This document shows, in pieces, positions 18,254-28,197 of a stretch of DNA of 64,000 nt (position 1 is its first letter; each line of letters begins with the position of its first letter). The notes under the pieces were generated by a model. The model was not told the origin of the DNA. It saw nothing but the letters and a program-made list of their open reading frames with translations, and did not search any database. Source of the stretch: Marinilabilia rubra (GTDB taxonomy: Bacteria; Bacteroidota; Bacteroidia; Bacteroidales; Marinilabiliaceae); NCBI RefSeq assembly GCF_003121985.1, contig NZ_QEWP01000002.1:62001-126000 (forward strand). The letters run 5' to 3'. The translations under genes were made by a program, and so were the position numbers.

Positions 18254-21200
18254 TTAGAAATTAAAATCCACACCAAATGACAAAACTTTTGGCCTTGGGT
18301 AGATATTGTTATCAATACCATTAAATATTTCCGGGTCAATACCGTTATAATCCGATATCACAAGTAAATTCGACCCCGTTGCAAACAACCTCAAACTACT
18401 GTTTTTTAGCAGTTTTTCAAAGGTATAACCAACAGATACATTGTCTAGTCTCAAGAACGATGCATTTTCAATCCAATGGTCACTCATCATACTTTGAGTA
18501 TCTATGTATTCCCATTCTGTATCGAAAAAACTACTATGTCCGTTTCTTACAATATCCAGATTGGTAAAGCGTTGTAATGCTCCTATCGCTGCATTGTTGT
18601 TATATACATAATTATCAAAGCTGGCTCTTGCCGACAGGTTAAAATCAAAATTTTTATATACCAGGTTCATATTAAATCCCATGGTAATATCGGCAAACGG
18701 ATCCTTGTAAAAGTATCTGTCATCAATTGTAATTTCACCATCGCCATCTAAATCCTCAAATGCTCCTTCAATAGGCTTTCCATCTTCATTGTAAAGTTGT
18801 TTATACACATAAAAAGCATAAGGCGCCTTTCCAACCTCGTGACGCTGAATTTTATCTCCCAGGGTACCACCTATCGGTCCTACCTCCTGTGGGTTATTTA
18901 ATTTGGTAATTTCATTGTCGTTGACAGCAATATTGTAACCGATTTCAAACTTTAAATCTTCTCTGCTGACAACAACTCCATTGATATCGAATTCGATACC
19001 CTTGTTTTCCATATTTCCGATGTTGTCTGAAATCGAGTTACCGAAGTTGGTGAGTGGGTCGACGATCGCCTCTGCAATCATGTCTTTTGTTTTCTTCAGG
19101 TAAACATTCAGGCTGCCGGAAACCCTCCTGTTCCACATAACATAATCTATCCCTGCGTTCCATGTACTGCCCACTTCCCATCTTAAGTTATCATTGATTG
19201 GTTCAGGACGATATGTAGTTATAAAATTGTTTCCTATCTGATATTTCGCATTGGAACCACTTTGAAAATAGCGTGTCAAGAACGTATAGTCCCCAAGTCC
19301 GTTTACGTTTCCAACCTCTCCGTAACCAACTCTCAATTTTAATGAGTTGATGAAACCTTCTCTTATAAAGTTTTCTTTATGCAGATTCCAGGCAAGAGCC
19401 AATGACGGGAAGAGTCCCCATCTGTCATCTGGATTTAATTTTGAAGATGCGTCTGCCCTTAAGGTCCCGGTCAACAAATATTTACCTTTTACATCATAAT
19501 TAAGCCTACCGAAATACGATAAAAGTGTACTCTCGAACTCATCTTCAAAGCCAACCATTATAGCAGCATCCGGATCATTGTTGCCTTGGTCGTCCAAGAA
19601 ATAATCAGTCCTGATAAATGAATCTTCTGTATCGAAGCTTTGGTACGAGTAACCCGCTGTTACTGAAAGGTTGTTCTTAAGTATTTCTCTCGAATAATTC
19701 ACATAAGCATCAAACAACAGGTTTGTAGTACTATTGCCATATTCCGTTTTAATCCCGTTAAACCCTTCACTCTCTGTTGGAGCTTTGGGGTCCGTCACTT
19801 CTTCACCATCGCTGTCCACAATATCGAAACCGGTATTGATGGTGGCCGTCATACCTTCAATAAACGGTACTTTATAATCCATTTTAAGATTGGTGACATA
19901 TCTGTTCACGGCAGAATTATTGGACACAAGATCCAATAAGGCTTGGGGGTTCCAAGGGCTATTCTTTAACTTTAGTGTCCCTTCATTGTTTAAATAGGTA
20001 GTGTATCCAAACGGACTGTTAGAATCGTAAACTGGCCACGTGGGGTTGAACGTTGCCGAATTGAAAATAGCCCTTTGGTTCGCGAATTCGTTTTCTGTGT
20101 GCATCAGCTTGGCACTAAGATTGAATTTTAGCTTATTATCGAAAAATTTTGGAGCTATATTTAACGAACCGGTAATTCTTTCGAAGTTGTCGCCTTGCAA
20201 AATACCGTCCTCGTTGGTATATCCAACGGATGCCCTCAGTGGTGTTCCGAATGCTTTCCCCGAAGCACTGAAAGAATTGTCCGTACCGATAGCATTATCA
20301 TAGATAAGCTCCTGCCAATCTGTATCATGAGAACCTAACTGATCAATTAAAACAGGATCGTTTGTACTGTTTATCACTGCCCTAAATTCGTCTGCTGTGA
20401 ATATATCCAAATATTCATCGGGCATGGAAATGGTCGTTTGGGAATTGAAATTAAATTTCAGCTTGTCGCTGTGGCTTCCGCTTTTCGTGGTAATCACCAC
20501 TACCCCATTTGCTGCACGTGAACCGTATATTGCGGTAGCCGAAGCGTCTTTTAGGACAGTGATAGACTCAATATCATTAGGGTTGATCAGGTTCAATGGA
20601 TTTCTCACACCCCTTTGCTTCACGCCGGTTTCGGTAGGTTCATCTCCAATTGGCTCCCTCACGTCCAAAGGCAAGCCATCAACAACATACAATGGGTTCG
20701 AGGTCAAGTTTAACGACCCCACCCCCCTGATCAAAATATCGGACCCGCCACCAGGAGAACCATTGTTGGTGGTAACAGTTACCCCGGCCATTTTACCTTG
20801 AACCAATTGCTGGGTCGAGGTATTCATCCCTTTATTGAAATCGTCGGAACCAACCAGGTCAACAGCCCCGGTCAAATCCTTTTTCTTAACACTTCCATAA
20901 CCGATAACAACAACCTGATCAAGGTTTGTGACTTCAGGTACAAGTTGAATATTAACAACATTTTGTTCTTTCACAATTACCTCTTGTGATGAAAAACCAA
21001 TAAACGAAAAAACCAAAGTTTCCCCAGTCTCGACATCAAGGTTATAATTCCCTTGAAAATCAGTCACAGTACCCTGTGTAGTTCCCTTTACAACAATAGT
21101 TACTCCGGGAAGAGCTTCTCCTGTTGAAGCATCTGTAACTATTCCGGATATTGTTTTTGGCTGAGCGTAACTCATTAAACTAATAACCATCGAAGCAAAA

Positions 21201-21256
21201 AACAAAAGTGCTTTTTTGCCAGGTAGAAATAAACGATTCTTAAATTTCTTTTTCAT
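18254..21256 (-). CDS. SusC/RagA family TonB-linked outer-membrane transporter
   Basis: A 1000-residue SusC-type receptor. After the signal peptide comes a carboxypeptidase-regulatory-like domain (TISGIVTDASTGEALPGVT..., about 35-110), the conserved VVVIGYGSVKKKDLTGAV stretch before the plug, the plug itself, and a large beta barrel ending in FGVDFNF with a terminal Phe. It imports oligosaccharides across the outer membrane with SusD and energy from TonB. It is the first gene of the PUL and has a predicted promoter about 120 bp upstream. Confidence 0.96.
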   Translation of the reverse strand: MKKKFKNRLFLPGKKALLFFASMVISLMSYAQPKTISGIVTDASTGEALPGVTIVVKGTTQGTVTDFQGNYNLDVETGETLVFSFIGFSSQEVIVKEQNVVNIQLVPEVTNLDQVVVIGYGSVKKKDLTGAVDLVGSDDFNKGMNTSTQQLVQGKMAGVTVTTNNGSPGGGSDILIRGVGSLNLTSNPLYVVDGLPLDVREPIGDEPTETGVKQRGVRNPLNLINPNDIESITVLKDASATAIYGSRAANGVVVITTKSGSHSDKLKFNFNSQTTISMPDEYLDIFTADEFRAVINSTNDPVLIDQLGSHDTDWQELIYDNAIGTDNSFSASGKAFGTPLRASVGYTNEDGILQGDNFERITGSLNIAPKFFDNKLKFNLSAKLMHTENEFANQRAIFNSATFNPTWPVYDSNSPFGYTTYLNNEGTLKLKNSPWNPQALLDLVSNNSAVNRYVTNLKMDYKVPFIEGMTATINTGFDIVDSDGEEVTDPKAPTESEGFNGIKTEYGNSTTNLLFDAYVNYSREILKNNLSVTAGYSYQSFDTEDSFIRTDYFLDDQGNNDPDAAIMVGFEDEFESTLLSYFGRLNYDVKGKYLLTGTLRADASSKLNPDDRWGLFPSLALAWNLHKENFIREGFINSLKLRVGYGEVGNVNGLGDYTFLTRYFQSGSNAKYQIGNNFITTYRPEPINDNLRWEVGSTWNAGIDYVMWNRRVSGSLNVYLKKTKDMIAEAIVDPLTNFGNSISDNIGNMENKGIEFDINGVVVSREDLKFEIGYNIAVNDNEITKLNNPQEVGPIGGTLGDKIQRHEVGKAPYAFYVYKQLYNEDGKPIEGAFEDLDGDGEITIDDRYFYKDPFADITMGFNMNLVYKNFDFNLSARASFDNYVYNNNAAIGALQRFTNLDIVRNGHSSFFDTEWEYIDTQSMMSDHWIENASFLRLDNVSVGYTFEKLLKNSSLRLFATGSNLLVISDYNGIDPEIFNGIDNNIYPRPKVLSFGVDFNF

Positions 21257-21378
21257 AGACTTAGATTTTAATACACCATAGACTTAAAGAACATATATTC
21301 AGAAAAAAACTTTCTAATCAAGACCCAAACTCAACCAAATTCTTTCCAATCAATCTCACAATAAATAATTCCACTTTG

Positions 21379-21410
21379 CAAACATACAACACAAAATTTC
21401 TTTTTGCAAA
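21379..21410 (-). promoter_or_regulatory. Predicted Bacteroidota promoter for susC
   Basis: On the minus strand TTTG (21410-21407), 20 bp, then TATGTTTG (21386-21379) match the -33 TTTG and -7 TAnnTTTG consensus with usual spacing. Transcription would start near 21372, leaving about 115 nt of leader before the susC ATG. Confidence 0.6.
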
Positions 21411-21644
21411 TTTTTTACATAGTTCTTCATAGAGGTTTGATATAAAAAGCACATTTCAATTAAATCAACAAGCAAATAATTACAGAATATTGATTTAAGG
21501 GAACATTTTTCAACATCAAAAATCGTTAAATGCATAGTATTCTAACACTTAAGAAAAGATCATCTAATTCATTTTTGTTAAACCACTTACATTCCCCGGC
21601 CCAATACCTCACCATATTGTTTATCATCAACACAAAAGTGTAAA

Positions 21645-21660
21645 GTTGATCTTAATCAAC
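21645..21660. promoter_or_regulatory. Palindrome upstream of susC, possible operator
   Basis: GTTGAT-CTTA-ATCAAC is a perfect 6+6 inverted repeat. Its right arm starts a direct repeat, ATCAACACAAA, found at 21626-21636 and 21655-21665. It lies about 235 bp upstream of the predicted susC -33 box, between the broken GH43 gene and susC. The rest of 21257-21900 holds nothing else that I can identify. A GntR-type regulator is encoded nearby and could bind here; this is inference. Confidence 0.35.
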
Positions 21661-21900
21661 ACAAATTTCCAACTTTTAACATTTGTCCCCAATCAAAATT
21701 CTATCATCTTTATATGTTATCTTATTAAACACACATAAAAATCTCTCCCAAAAAGGATTACGCTTTTAAATAACACTACAAGGGGATATTGGGTCACTGC
21801 CCTTATGATGGCAATGTTGCAGTTGGCCTTTGTATTTTTATCTTGATTTTCTTAATACAACTTCTCATTTTTTTAATGTTTTTGTCCGGTAAATTTCCAT

Positions 21901-22524
21901 TTATCCATATCGATTTCCTGCAACAAAATCTCCCCCCTCTCCCTCAAAAGTTGGATTTTCCGGTGAATGAGTGCCTATATACCAAACTCTACCATCATCA
22001 TCAAAAAAAATATCCGGGTCTATACCAGGTGCACCCTTCAAAACATGAAGGTCTGACCAGGGACCTTCCGGGTTCTCAGCAGTGATAATAAAATTAACAA
22101 AATGGGTTGTTTGATCAGCTTCATTATAATAAACATTAGTAGTGATAATGTAAAACCTGCCATTACTATACCGGATTGTTGGCGCATGAATTCCACCCTT
22201 GGACTGCACATCTACAAGGTTCACTTCATTTGTGCATTGCTCTTCTCTATGCAAACCGTAACCTATAAGCTCCCAATTAATAAGGTCTTTGCTTTTATGA
22301 TTAGGCAGTCCTGGGAAATATTCAAAAGAAGAATTCACGATATAGAAAGTATCATCAACTTTGCAGATAGATGGAGCCGGAAAGCCTCCGGGGATAATGG
22401 GATTGACAAATGAAATTTGTGGAAGTAAAATCTGCCCCTCTGTTGCATGGCTATATGCAGTTATTGTGACAATAAATACAAACAGCAGTAATAATTTTTC
22501 TTTCATTTTTTTAGTCTTTTTCAA
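21901..22524 (-). pseudogene. Truncated GH43 family glycosidase
   Basis: The frame encodes a signal peptide and the first 170 or so residues of a GH43 beta-propeller (NPIIPGG at 41-47, SSFEYFPGLPNHKSKDLINWELIGYG, GIDPDIFFDDDG near 168-178), related to beta-xylosidases and alpha-L-arabinofuranosidases of about 500 residues. It stops at residue 207. The catalytic base Asp of the usual PGxxPDPS motif is Ala here (GGFPAPS, A50), and the general-acid Glu would lie beyond the stop, so the product should be inactive. The 640 bp downstream does not continue the domain in any frame I checked. A start at codon 7 is equally possible. It may be a decayed former PUL member. Confidence 0.75.
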
Positions 22525-23006
22525 TACACCATCTTTATAGTTAATAAACTTTTTTTCATAATCGATTTTACATCATCAAAGAAACAATACAAGCAATACT
22601 CAATCAACACTCATATTGCGAATTTCTGGCACTCCATTGAAACCCTATTAAAGAAACATCCAATAATTTCAATGTAAAACCTATAGAATTTGATACCATG
22701 AATATGTTTAAATGTCATAAAAATTTCACGTTGAACTTATTGGAGCAACTTTAAAAGTAAGTAATGAGCCTGTTAAGAGGAATGCGCTTAATGCGCGACG
22801 CCGAGCACTTTTAAATAATCAGTTTTTTTAATTCAACCTCAAAACATCTTTTAACATTCTTCATAAAACCAGTTTAAAACAATCTATTTTTTTACCCAGA
22901 ATTTCCCAGAAGTATATATTTTTTATATACCTTGAATAATATTTTCTAACTTTGTATTTAAGAAATTGAAAAGACATCTCAAAACAGAAACCATTTACTT
23001 TCAATC
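22525..23006. promoter_or_regulatory. Divergent intergenic region with a GntR-gene promoter
   Basis: This 482-bp gap separates the GH43 remnant from the divergent regulator. TAACTTTG at 22947-22954 fits the TAnnTTTG -7 element for the regulator, but no good TTTG lies at the right distance upstream. A short repeat, GCGCTTAATGCGC, lies near 22787. Nothing coding is visible. Confidence 0.4.
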
Positions 23007-24011
23007 ATGGACTTCATAAATATCCGAAATAACGGAACACCTAAATATCAACAATTGGTGGATGCAATTTTAGAAGGAGTGGAAAACGGGTCATTAAAAG
23101 TGAATGACAAGCTGCCTTCATTAAATGCCTTAATGAAAAAATTTAACTTATCCCAGGACACTGTTCTGAATGCTTATAATCATCTTAAATCTAGGGGAGT
23201 TATCTCTTCCTCTGTAGGGAAAGGTTACTTTATATTGAATGACAATATCATAGAAAAACATAAATTATTTGTTTTATTTGACAACTTCACATTGTACAAA
23301 GAAAATTTGTACAACTCTTTAAATCAGGAGATCAAAGAAGAAGGGACCGTAGATCTTTTTTTCCATCACAATAATGCTTCGTTATATAAAAAACTAATCA
23401 GTGATGCTGTTGGTAATTACACTTCTTATATCATAATGTCAATTGAAGATCCCAATCTTGATAAATTTTTAATTGAATCTTTACCACCAAAAAGTGTTTA
23501 TTTGCTGGACCTAGCCAGTGATAAGTTAAAAAAGAAATATCCTTTTGTAGCACAGAACTTCGAAAAAGATGTCTTTAAGTGCCTTAATTCCAATATCAAC
23601 CTAATTAAAAAATACTCCCGCATCAGGTTCTTAAATTCATCGGAGAGACCCCATATCCTCCGAATAAAAAAAGGCTTGAAATCTTTTTCAAAAAACAAAA
23701 ACCTTAAGTTCAACGCCATAGCCGACATTACAAAATCAAAAATTTTAAAAGGAGATCTTTATTTTGTGATAAATGACAGGGATTTAATCAAACTCATTGA
23801 TAAATGCAAAGAAGAAAAACTATCTATTGGACAAGATATTGGCATTATCTCCTACAACGAAACTGAACTTAAAAAAGTCATACACAATGGTATTACAACT
23901 GTCTCAACAGATTTCAAATTAATGGGAAAATCAATAGCTCAATTGGTTTTAACAAAATCCAGAAACAGAATTTACAATGAAGCATCATTGCACATAAGGG
24001 ACTCCATTTAG
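23007..24011 (+). CDS. GntR-type transcriptional regulator with sugar-sensing domain
   Basis: The N-terminal winged helix is GntR type (about residues 8-72: GTPKYQQLVDAILEGVENG, KLPSLNALMKKFNLSQDTVLNAYNHLKSRG). The remaining 260 residues resemble a LacI-type periplasmic-binding-protein fold, ending ELKKVIHNGITTVSTDFKLMGKSIAQLVL, as in Bacteroidota regulators that sense sugars. It is read divergently from the PUL and is the only specific regulator nearby, since no hybrid two-component or SusR-like gene is seen. It probably controls susC and the enzyme genes in response to a released sugar. Confidence 0.85.
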   Translation: MDFINIRNNGTPKYQQLVDAILEGVENGSLKVNDKLPSLNALMKKFNLSQDTVLNAYNHLKSRGVISSSVGKGYFILNDNIIEKHKLFVLFDNFTLYKENLYNSLNQEIKEEGTVDLFFHHNNASLYKKLISDAVGNYTSYIIMSIEDPNLDKFLIESLPPKSVYLLDLASDKLKKKYPFVAQNFEKDVFKCLNSNINLIKKYSRIRFLNSSERPHILRIKKGLKSFSKNKNLKFNAIADITKSKILKGDLYFVINDRDLIKLIDKCKEEKLSIGQDIGIISYNETELKKVIHNGITTVSTDFKLMGKSIAQLVLTKSRNRIYNEASLHIRDSI

Positions 24012-24608
24012 GCTAGTGTTTATATAATACCTTACTTTTCATGGTAATCCATAAAATTTTCAACCCCATTACGCTGAATTCAATTAGATCTTTCCAATAC
24101 TTTGATTCTTTTGTTTAGATCAATTCCAATCACAACAATGAATGAGTATTTAGTTCATCATAAAACATATAAAAAACAAAAAATCAGACCCCAAAAGCAT
24201 TATAGGTAAAACATTGACTTACTGAATCTTGTAAGAACCCCTTCATTTTTTTACAGTATGTATGAATACCAAGGTGGAAAAATAAATATCGCGAATTAAC
24301 GCAATTGTTTTGCGAGATTCCGGCTTGGCATAAATCTCGTGCAGAGTGTGTAATTTCCATCCAAAACAGCTTACTTCATAAAGCTCTTCCAATCTTTTAA
24401 AGATCGAGCCAAACAGAATCCAATCATCGTCGAATTCAACACTATTTTGCAGTGTTTATACTGGACAGCTATTTATTGACAAGTAACACAGATGCGACAG
24501 ATCCCCTCTGAAAAACAATAAGAGGTGATCCACAGAATCCTTATTCATCAGGGTACTATTAAATAGAGAGGCAGTCATGTTTCAAACTATTCCTTTCAGA
24601 GGTCTCAT
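24012..24608. other. Gene-free stretch with a possible decayed coding fragment
   Basis: About 600 bp without a complete gene. On the minus strand 24455-24243 is open for about 70 codons without an ATG. Its translation (including FGWKLHTLHEIYAKPESRK and ALIRDIYFS) looks protein-like, with a normal amphipathic pattern, but I do not recognise it. It may be the 3' end of a lost gene. Confidence 0.3.
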
Positions 24609-26948
24609 TTACCAAAGAAGTTTGTATGAAAAATAGGGATATACCATAGTAATGCCATGTTCCACTACTTTTTGTTTTTCAAAATCGTAGGCCCAACCAA
24701 ACATTTCACTTTGCATTAAGGCGTTTTTGGCCTGAATGGTAATAATATGAGCTTTTTTATTTTGATTTATTTGATATTTGAGAGCAATATCTAAAAACAG
24801 CTTGTTATTTTCCTGCCATTCAAAGGCTCTGGACTTATCCTCAATAACCATTTCATGAATGGCTGATTGCTCCTGGTTGGGGGGTGTAAAGCGGTTACCC
24901 CCCATAAACGCAATTTTCCCGTTAAGACCAAAGGTATTTTTATCTTTGATTTTCCATTCTTTACCTCCCAATAGGTTGAAAACAAAATTCCGGTTAAAGG
25001 AGGTATGGTACTCCTTGCCATCTCCCCCTTTATACTTGGAATCGAAAAGAGTACCTGTGAACATATAGTAAAATCCATCTTTCATATATCGTTCCAGTGT
25101 AATGTCAACCCCTTTATTTCTGCCGGTTCCATTATTCATAAGGGGTTCGTCAAAATACATATCCCATGTATAATTTATAAGTGATTCTGAAGACCCGTAA
25201 ATCACCGGTACGTCATATAATTCTTGATAATAGGGTTCTATTTTTAACTTCATATTTTCATTGATTCTGAAATCATACGCTAAAACGTAGTGGTTGGCTT
25301 TGGTCACTCTGAGATCAGAATTCAGGAGACGTCCGTTATCATCTTCTGCCAGATAAAAGCGCACCGGTTCGGGGCGACTGTGTTTGCCGTAAGCAATATG
25401 AACAGAGTGTCGGGGCAGAAATCGCCATGACATTCCCGCCCTGGGCTCCGGTATCCATTCGTTATTCATTTCAAAATGGGAGATGCTGATGCCGGCATTA
25501 AGATCGATCTTCGGGCTGATTCGCCATTTAAACTGATCGAAAATACGCGATTGCATAACTTTTCCACTCTGGTCGGAAATGAGATCCAAAGTCTTGTTAA
25601 TGCCGGGATTGGAATTTCCGCGAATGTTTAGATTGTAATTTTGAAATGTCAGGCTTATGCCCGCTTTGTTGGTCAGGCGATTGCTTATTTTTGTATTTAG
25701 GTCCGTATTAAAAATTAAACGGGTATTGTTTTCTTTATGATCTGCCAGAGGTATAATCTCACCCTTACGGAGAAGTTGGTCGCTGTTCATTGAAAACCTG
25801 GTGTGAGTAGTTGCCAGAGAAGATTTTAAATAGTTTCTTTTGCCAATGTGCAGATTATGTGAAATCCCGGCAGCACCCACATCAGAACCGGTATCGTATT
25901 GATTGTTGTCAAAAGTATTTGACCAATCATCTGGATTCTCCTCCGGCTCGAAAGTTACACTGCTGAGACCACCAATCCCCCATATATTGAATGTCCCGGA
26001 ATTGGTAGTCGGCAAATGAAATTTGAAGCTCAAATCCTGATACTCCGGCATTCCAAAATCATTTCCAACTAAAAGACCTGCAAGAGCCATGGTAGAATAT
26101 CTGTAATTGAACAAATACGAGGCTTTCTTTTTGGAACTCAAAGGCCCTTCTGAACTGATATCCACACCCTGAGATCCAATCTGAAATGCCGATTCCCAGT
26201 GATCGGAATTTCCATTTCGGAATTTCATATTGAACGTCCCTGACATGGCATTCCCATACTCAGCGGGGAAAGCCCCAGTGAAAAAATCAGAGTTAGCCAG
26301 CATGTTTACGCTGAATATGGTTTCGATACCTCCGCCATTGTTGACACCGTTAAGATGGTTTGGAGCAGGAATCTCCACACCTTCCAGTTGCCATAATATT
26401 CCTTTGGGCGAATTCCCTCTTATTACGATGGCGTTGTCATTTACTCCCTCTGCCATGGTGACGCCTGCAAAAGATCCTGCTAGTCGAGAAGGGTCATTCC
26501 AGCCACCTGCATAGCGTGTTGCTTCCTCTACTGAAAAAGAGCGGGCCGAAAGTGTGGCCATATTATTTTGGGCTTTATCTTTGCGAAAACCTGGCTTAAC
26601 CACAACTTCATCCAACTGCCTGAAGTTTTCTTTAAGTTTTACATTCAACTCGGTTTCCTTCCCGGATCCTACACTGATTTCTTTAAAAAGTGCCTGTTCA
26701 TAGCCTATAAACCTAAAATTGATAGTGTATCGACCGACAGGTACATTTTTCAAAATGTAATAACCGCTTGCATCGGTAGTAGTTCCTATTAGCGGATTAG
26801 AATATACAATGTAGACGTTTACGCCTGGCAAGGGTGTGTGAGTGTCGGCATCTAATACTCTTCCTCTTATGTTTTGTGTTGGTGATTGACTGGAAACATT
26901 CATCCACATAAAACAAAACATCCAAATCAGGTAAATTCTTGCTTGCAT
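24609..26948 (-). CDS. TonB-dependent receptor with N-terminal carboxypeptidase-like domain
   Basis: A 779-residue outer-membrane receptor: signal peptide, a CarboxypepD_reg-like domain (NIRGRVLDADTHTPLPGVNVY..., about 26-110), a plug (NDNAIVIRGNSPKGILWQLEGVEIP), then a barrel. It is a close paralogue of the receptor at 60712-63114: both share SARSF-VEE, the FPAEYGNA motif and a similar C-terminal barrel segment. It is not of SusC type and has no SusD partner, so the ligand could be a peptide, metal complex or small glycan. A membrane-anchored AraC-type regulator is encoded 148 bp upstream on the same strand. Confidence 0.9.
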   Translation of the reverse strand: MQARIYLIWMFCFMWMNVSSQSPTQNIRGRVLDADTHTPLPGVNVYIVYSNPLIGTTTDASGYYILKNVPVGRYTINFRFIGYEQALFKEISVGSGKETELNVKLKENFRQLDEVVVKPGFRKDKAQNNMATLSARSFSVEEATRYAGGWNDPSRLAGSFAGVTMAEGVNDNAIVIRGNSPKGILWQLEGVEIPAPNHLNGVNNGGGIETIFSVNMLANSDFFTGAFPAEYGNAMSGTFNMKFRNGNSDHWESAFQIGSQGVDISSEGPLSSKKKASYLFNYRYSTMALAGLLVGNDFGMPEYQDLSFKFHLPTTNSGTFNIWGIGGLSSVTFEPEENPDDWSNTFDNNQYDTGSDVGAAGISHNLHIGKRNYLKSSLATTHTRFSMNSDQLLRKGEIIPLADHKENNTRLIFNTDLNTKISNRLTNKAGISLTFQNYNLNIRGNSNPGINKTLDLISDQSGKVMQSRIFDQFKWRISPKIDLNAGISISHFEMNNEWIPEPRAGMSWRFLPRHSVHIAYGKHSRPEPVRFYLAEDDNGRLLNSDLRVTKANHYVLAYDFRINENMKLKIEPYYQELYDVPVIYGSSESLINYTWDMYFDEPLMNNGTGRNKGVDITLERYMKDGFYYMFTGTLFDSKYKGGDGKEYHTSFNRNFVFNLLGGKEWKIKDKNTFGLNGKIAFMGGNRFTPPNQEQSAIHEMVIEDKSRAFEWQENNKLFLDIALKYQINQNKKAHIITIQAKNALMQSEMFGWAYDFEKQKVVEHGITMVYPYFSYKLLW

Positions 26949-27096
26949 TCATTTTAGTTTTTGATTTAATGCTGCAATTTTACAATGTTTGACTGTAGAA
27001 AGGGTTCGAACCTATAAATGTGAACTTGTTTTATGAGTATTAACCGGAAAACAGGGTCTTAAGATGAGGGAAGGGGAACCTGAAAAGTGTTCAGAG

Positions 27097-28197
27097 TTAT
27101 ATATCTGAACATTTTTTTTTGTATTCTGAGGGTGTTTGTCCTGTCATTTTTTTGAAGGTGGTATTAAATGATGTTTTGGAATTGAAGCCGGAATCAAAGG
27201 CAATTGCAATCATGGTAGTTTTTGAATCATTTTTCTTTAACAACTCCTTGGCTGTTTCTACTCTGTGACGATTGACAAATTGAAAAAAGTTTTCATCGAA
27301 TCCTGCATTGATTGTATAGGACAATTGGTGGGGAGTAATTGATAAGAGTTTAGCTAATTTTAAAAGGTTTAAATCAGAGTCAAAGTGAGGCTGTTGATCA
27401 ACCATTATAGTTTTAAGCTTGTTCATTGTTAACTTTAATTCGTCATCTGGAAGCAATTTCTTTCTTTCCTGATTTTTTTCTATAGAATCGGCTTCCATTA
27501 TCAAATCCCCTCTTTGTAAGGGGAAAATTTCCTTCTGTCTCAAAGAAAAAAATGCAATCACGAATACCGTAATTAACTGGATGCTGTTCAGAAGAATGTT
27601 GGGAGCCTTGTCGTTAAAGAAAATATTGTAGAATAAAACAACAATTGTTAGGACTAAGATCTGTATTGTGATATATTCCAGCCAATTGAGATTAATACCC
27701 TGGGTGTTGGAAGAATATAATAGAATTTCTTTTTGATGTCTTCTGATTTTTATAAAAGCCAGTATGCTGTAAAGCAGAGCCTGGAATAAAATAAGAATGA
27801 TACCTGCTTTACTTAAAAATACTTCAATAGACCTACTGTGAACTTTGTTGATTTCTATGACAATAAATACGGAAGGTATTACAAGGTGTTTCCAGTGAGA
27901 TGATCTGATTTTAAAACCGGGCTTTGTGTAAAACAACACCCCAGCATAAAGTGAAGAAGGAGTAAATATTTGGATGGCATGAATGAAGATGCCCAAGTTT
28001 TGATTGATTTCTCCAAAGCCTGCGAATCTTGCTATTTCTTCCAGCCAAAAGGTAGACAGAAGAAATAAAAAAATGGCCAGCCACCTGTTGCCCCGGGCAT
28101 TTATTATTAATGGGTTGGTTAAGTGTATGAATGCAAGTAAAACTAGCCCTCCATAAATGAGTATTACAATCAGATTATTGATGTTGGTTAATGCCAT
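27097..28197 (-). CDS. Membrane-anchored AraC-family transcriptional regulator
   Basis: The first 220 or so residues form about seven transmembrane helices (LIVILIYGGLVLLAFIHL, WLAIFLFLLSTFWL, and so on). The last 100 form an AraC-type double helix-turn-helix (LAKLLSITPHQLSYTI and MIAIAFDSGFNSKTSFNTTFKKMTGQTPSEYKK). Such proteins presumably sense a membrane or periplasmic signal directly. Its position 148 bp upstream of the TonB receptor, on the same strand, suggests that it controls that receptor. Confidence 0.88.
   Translation of the reverse strand: MALTNINNLIVILIYGGLVLLAFIHLTNPLIINARGNRWLAIFLFLLSTFWLEEIARFAGFGEINQNLGIFIHAIQIFTPSSLYAGVLFYTKPGFKIRSSHWKHLVIPSVFIVIEINKVHSRSIEVFLSKAGIILILFQALLYSILAFIKIRRHQKEILLYSSNTQGINLNWLEYITIQILVLTIVVLFYNIFFNDKAPNILLNSIQLITVFVIAFFSLRQKEIFPLQRGDLIMEADSIEKNQERKKLLPDDELKLTMNKLKTIMVDQQPHFDSDLNLLKLAKLLSITPHQLSYTINAGFDENFFQFVNRHRVETAKELLKKNDSKTTMIAIAFDSGFNSKTSFNTTFKKMTGQTPSEYKKKCSDI

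Noticed and set aside
26990-27030. GGGTTCGAACC as tRNA T-loop
   Set aside because: Isolated match with no surrounding stems.
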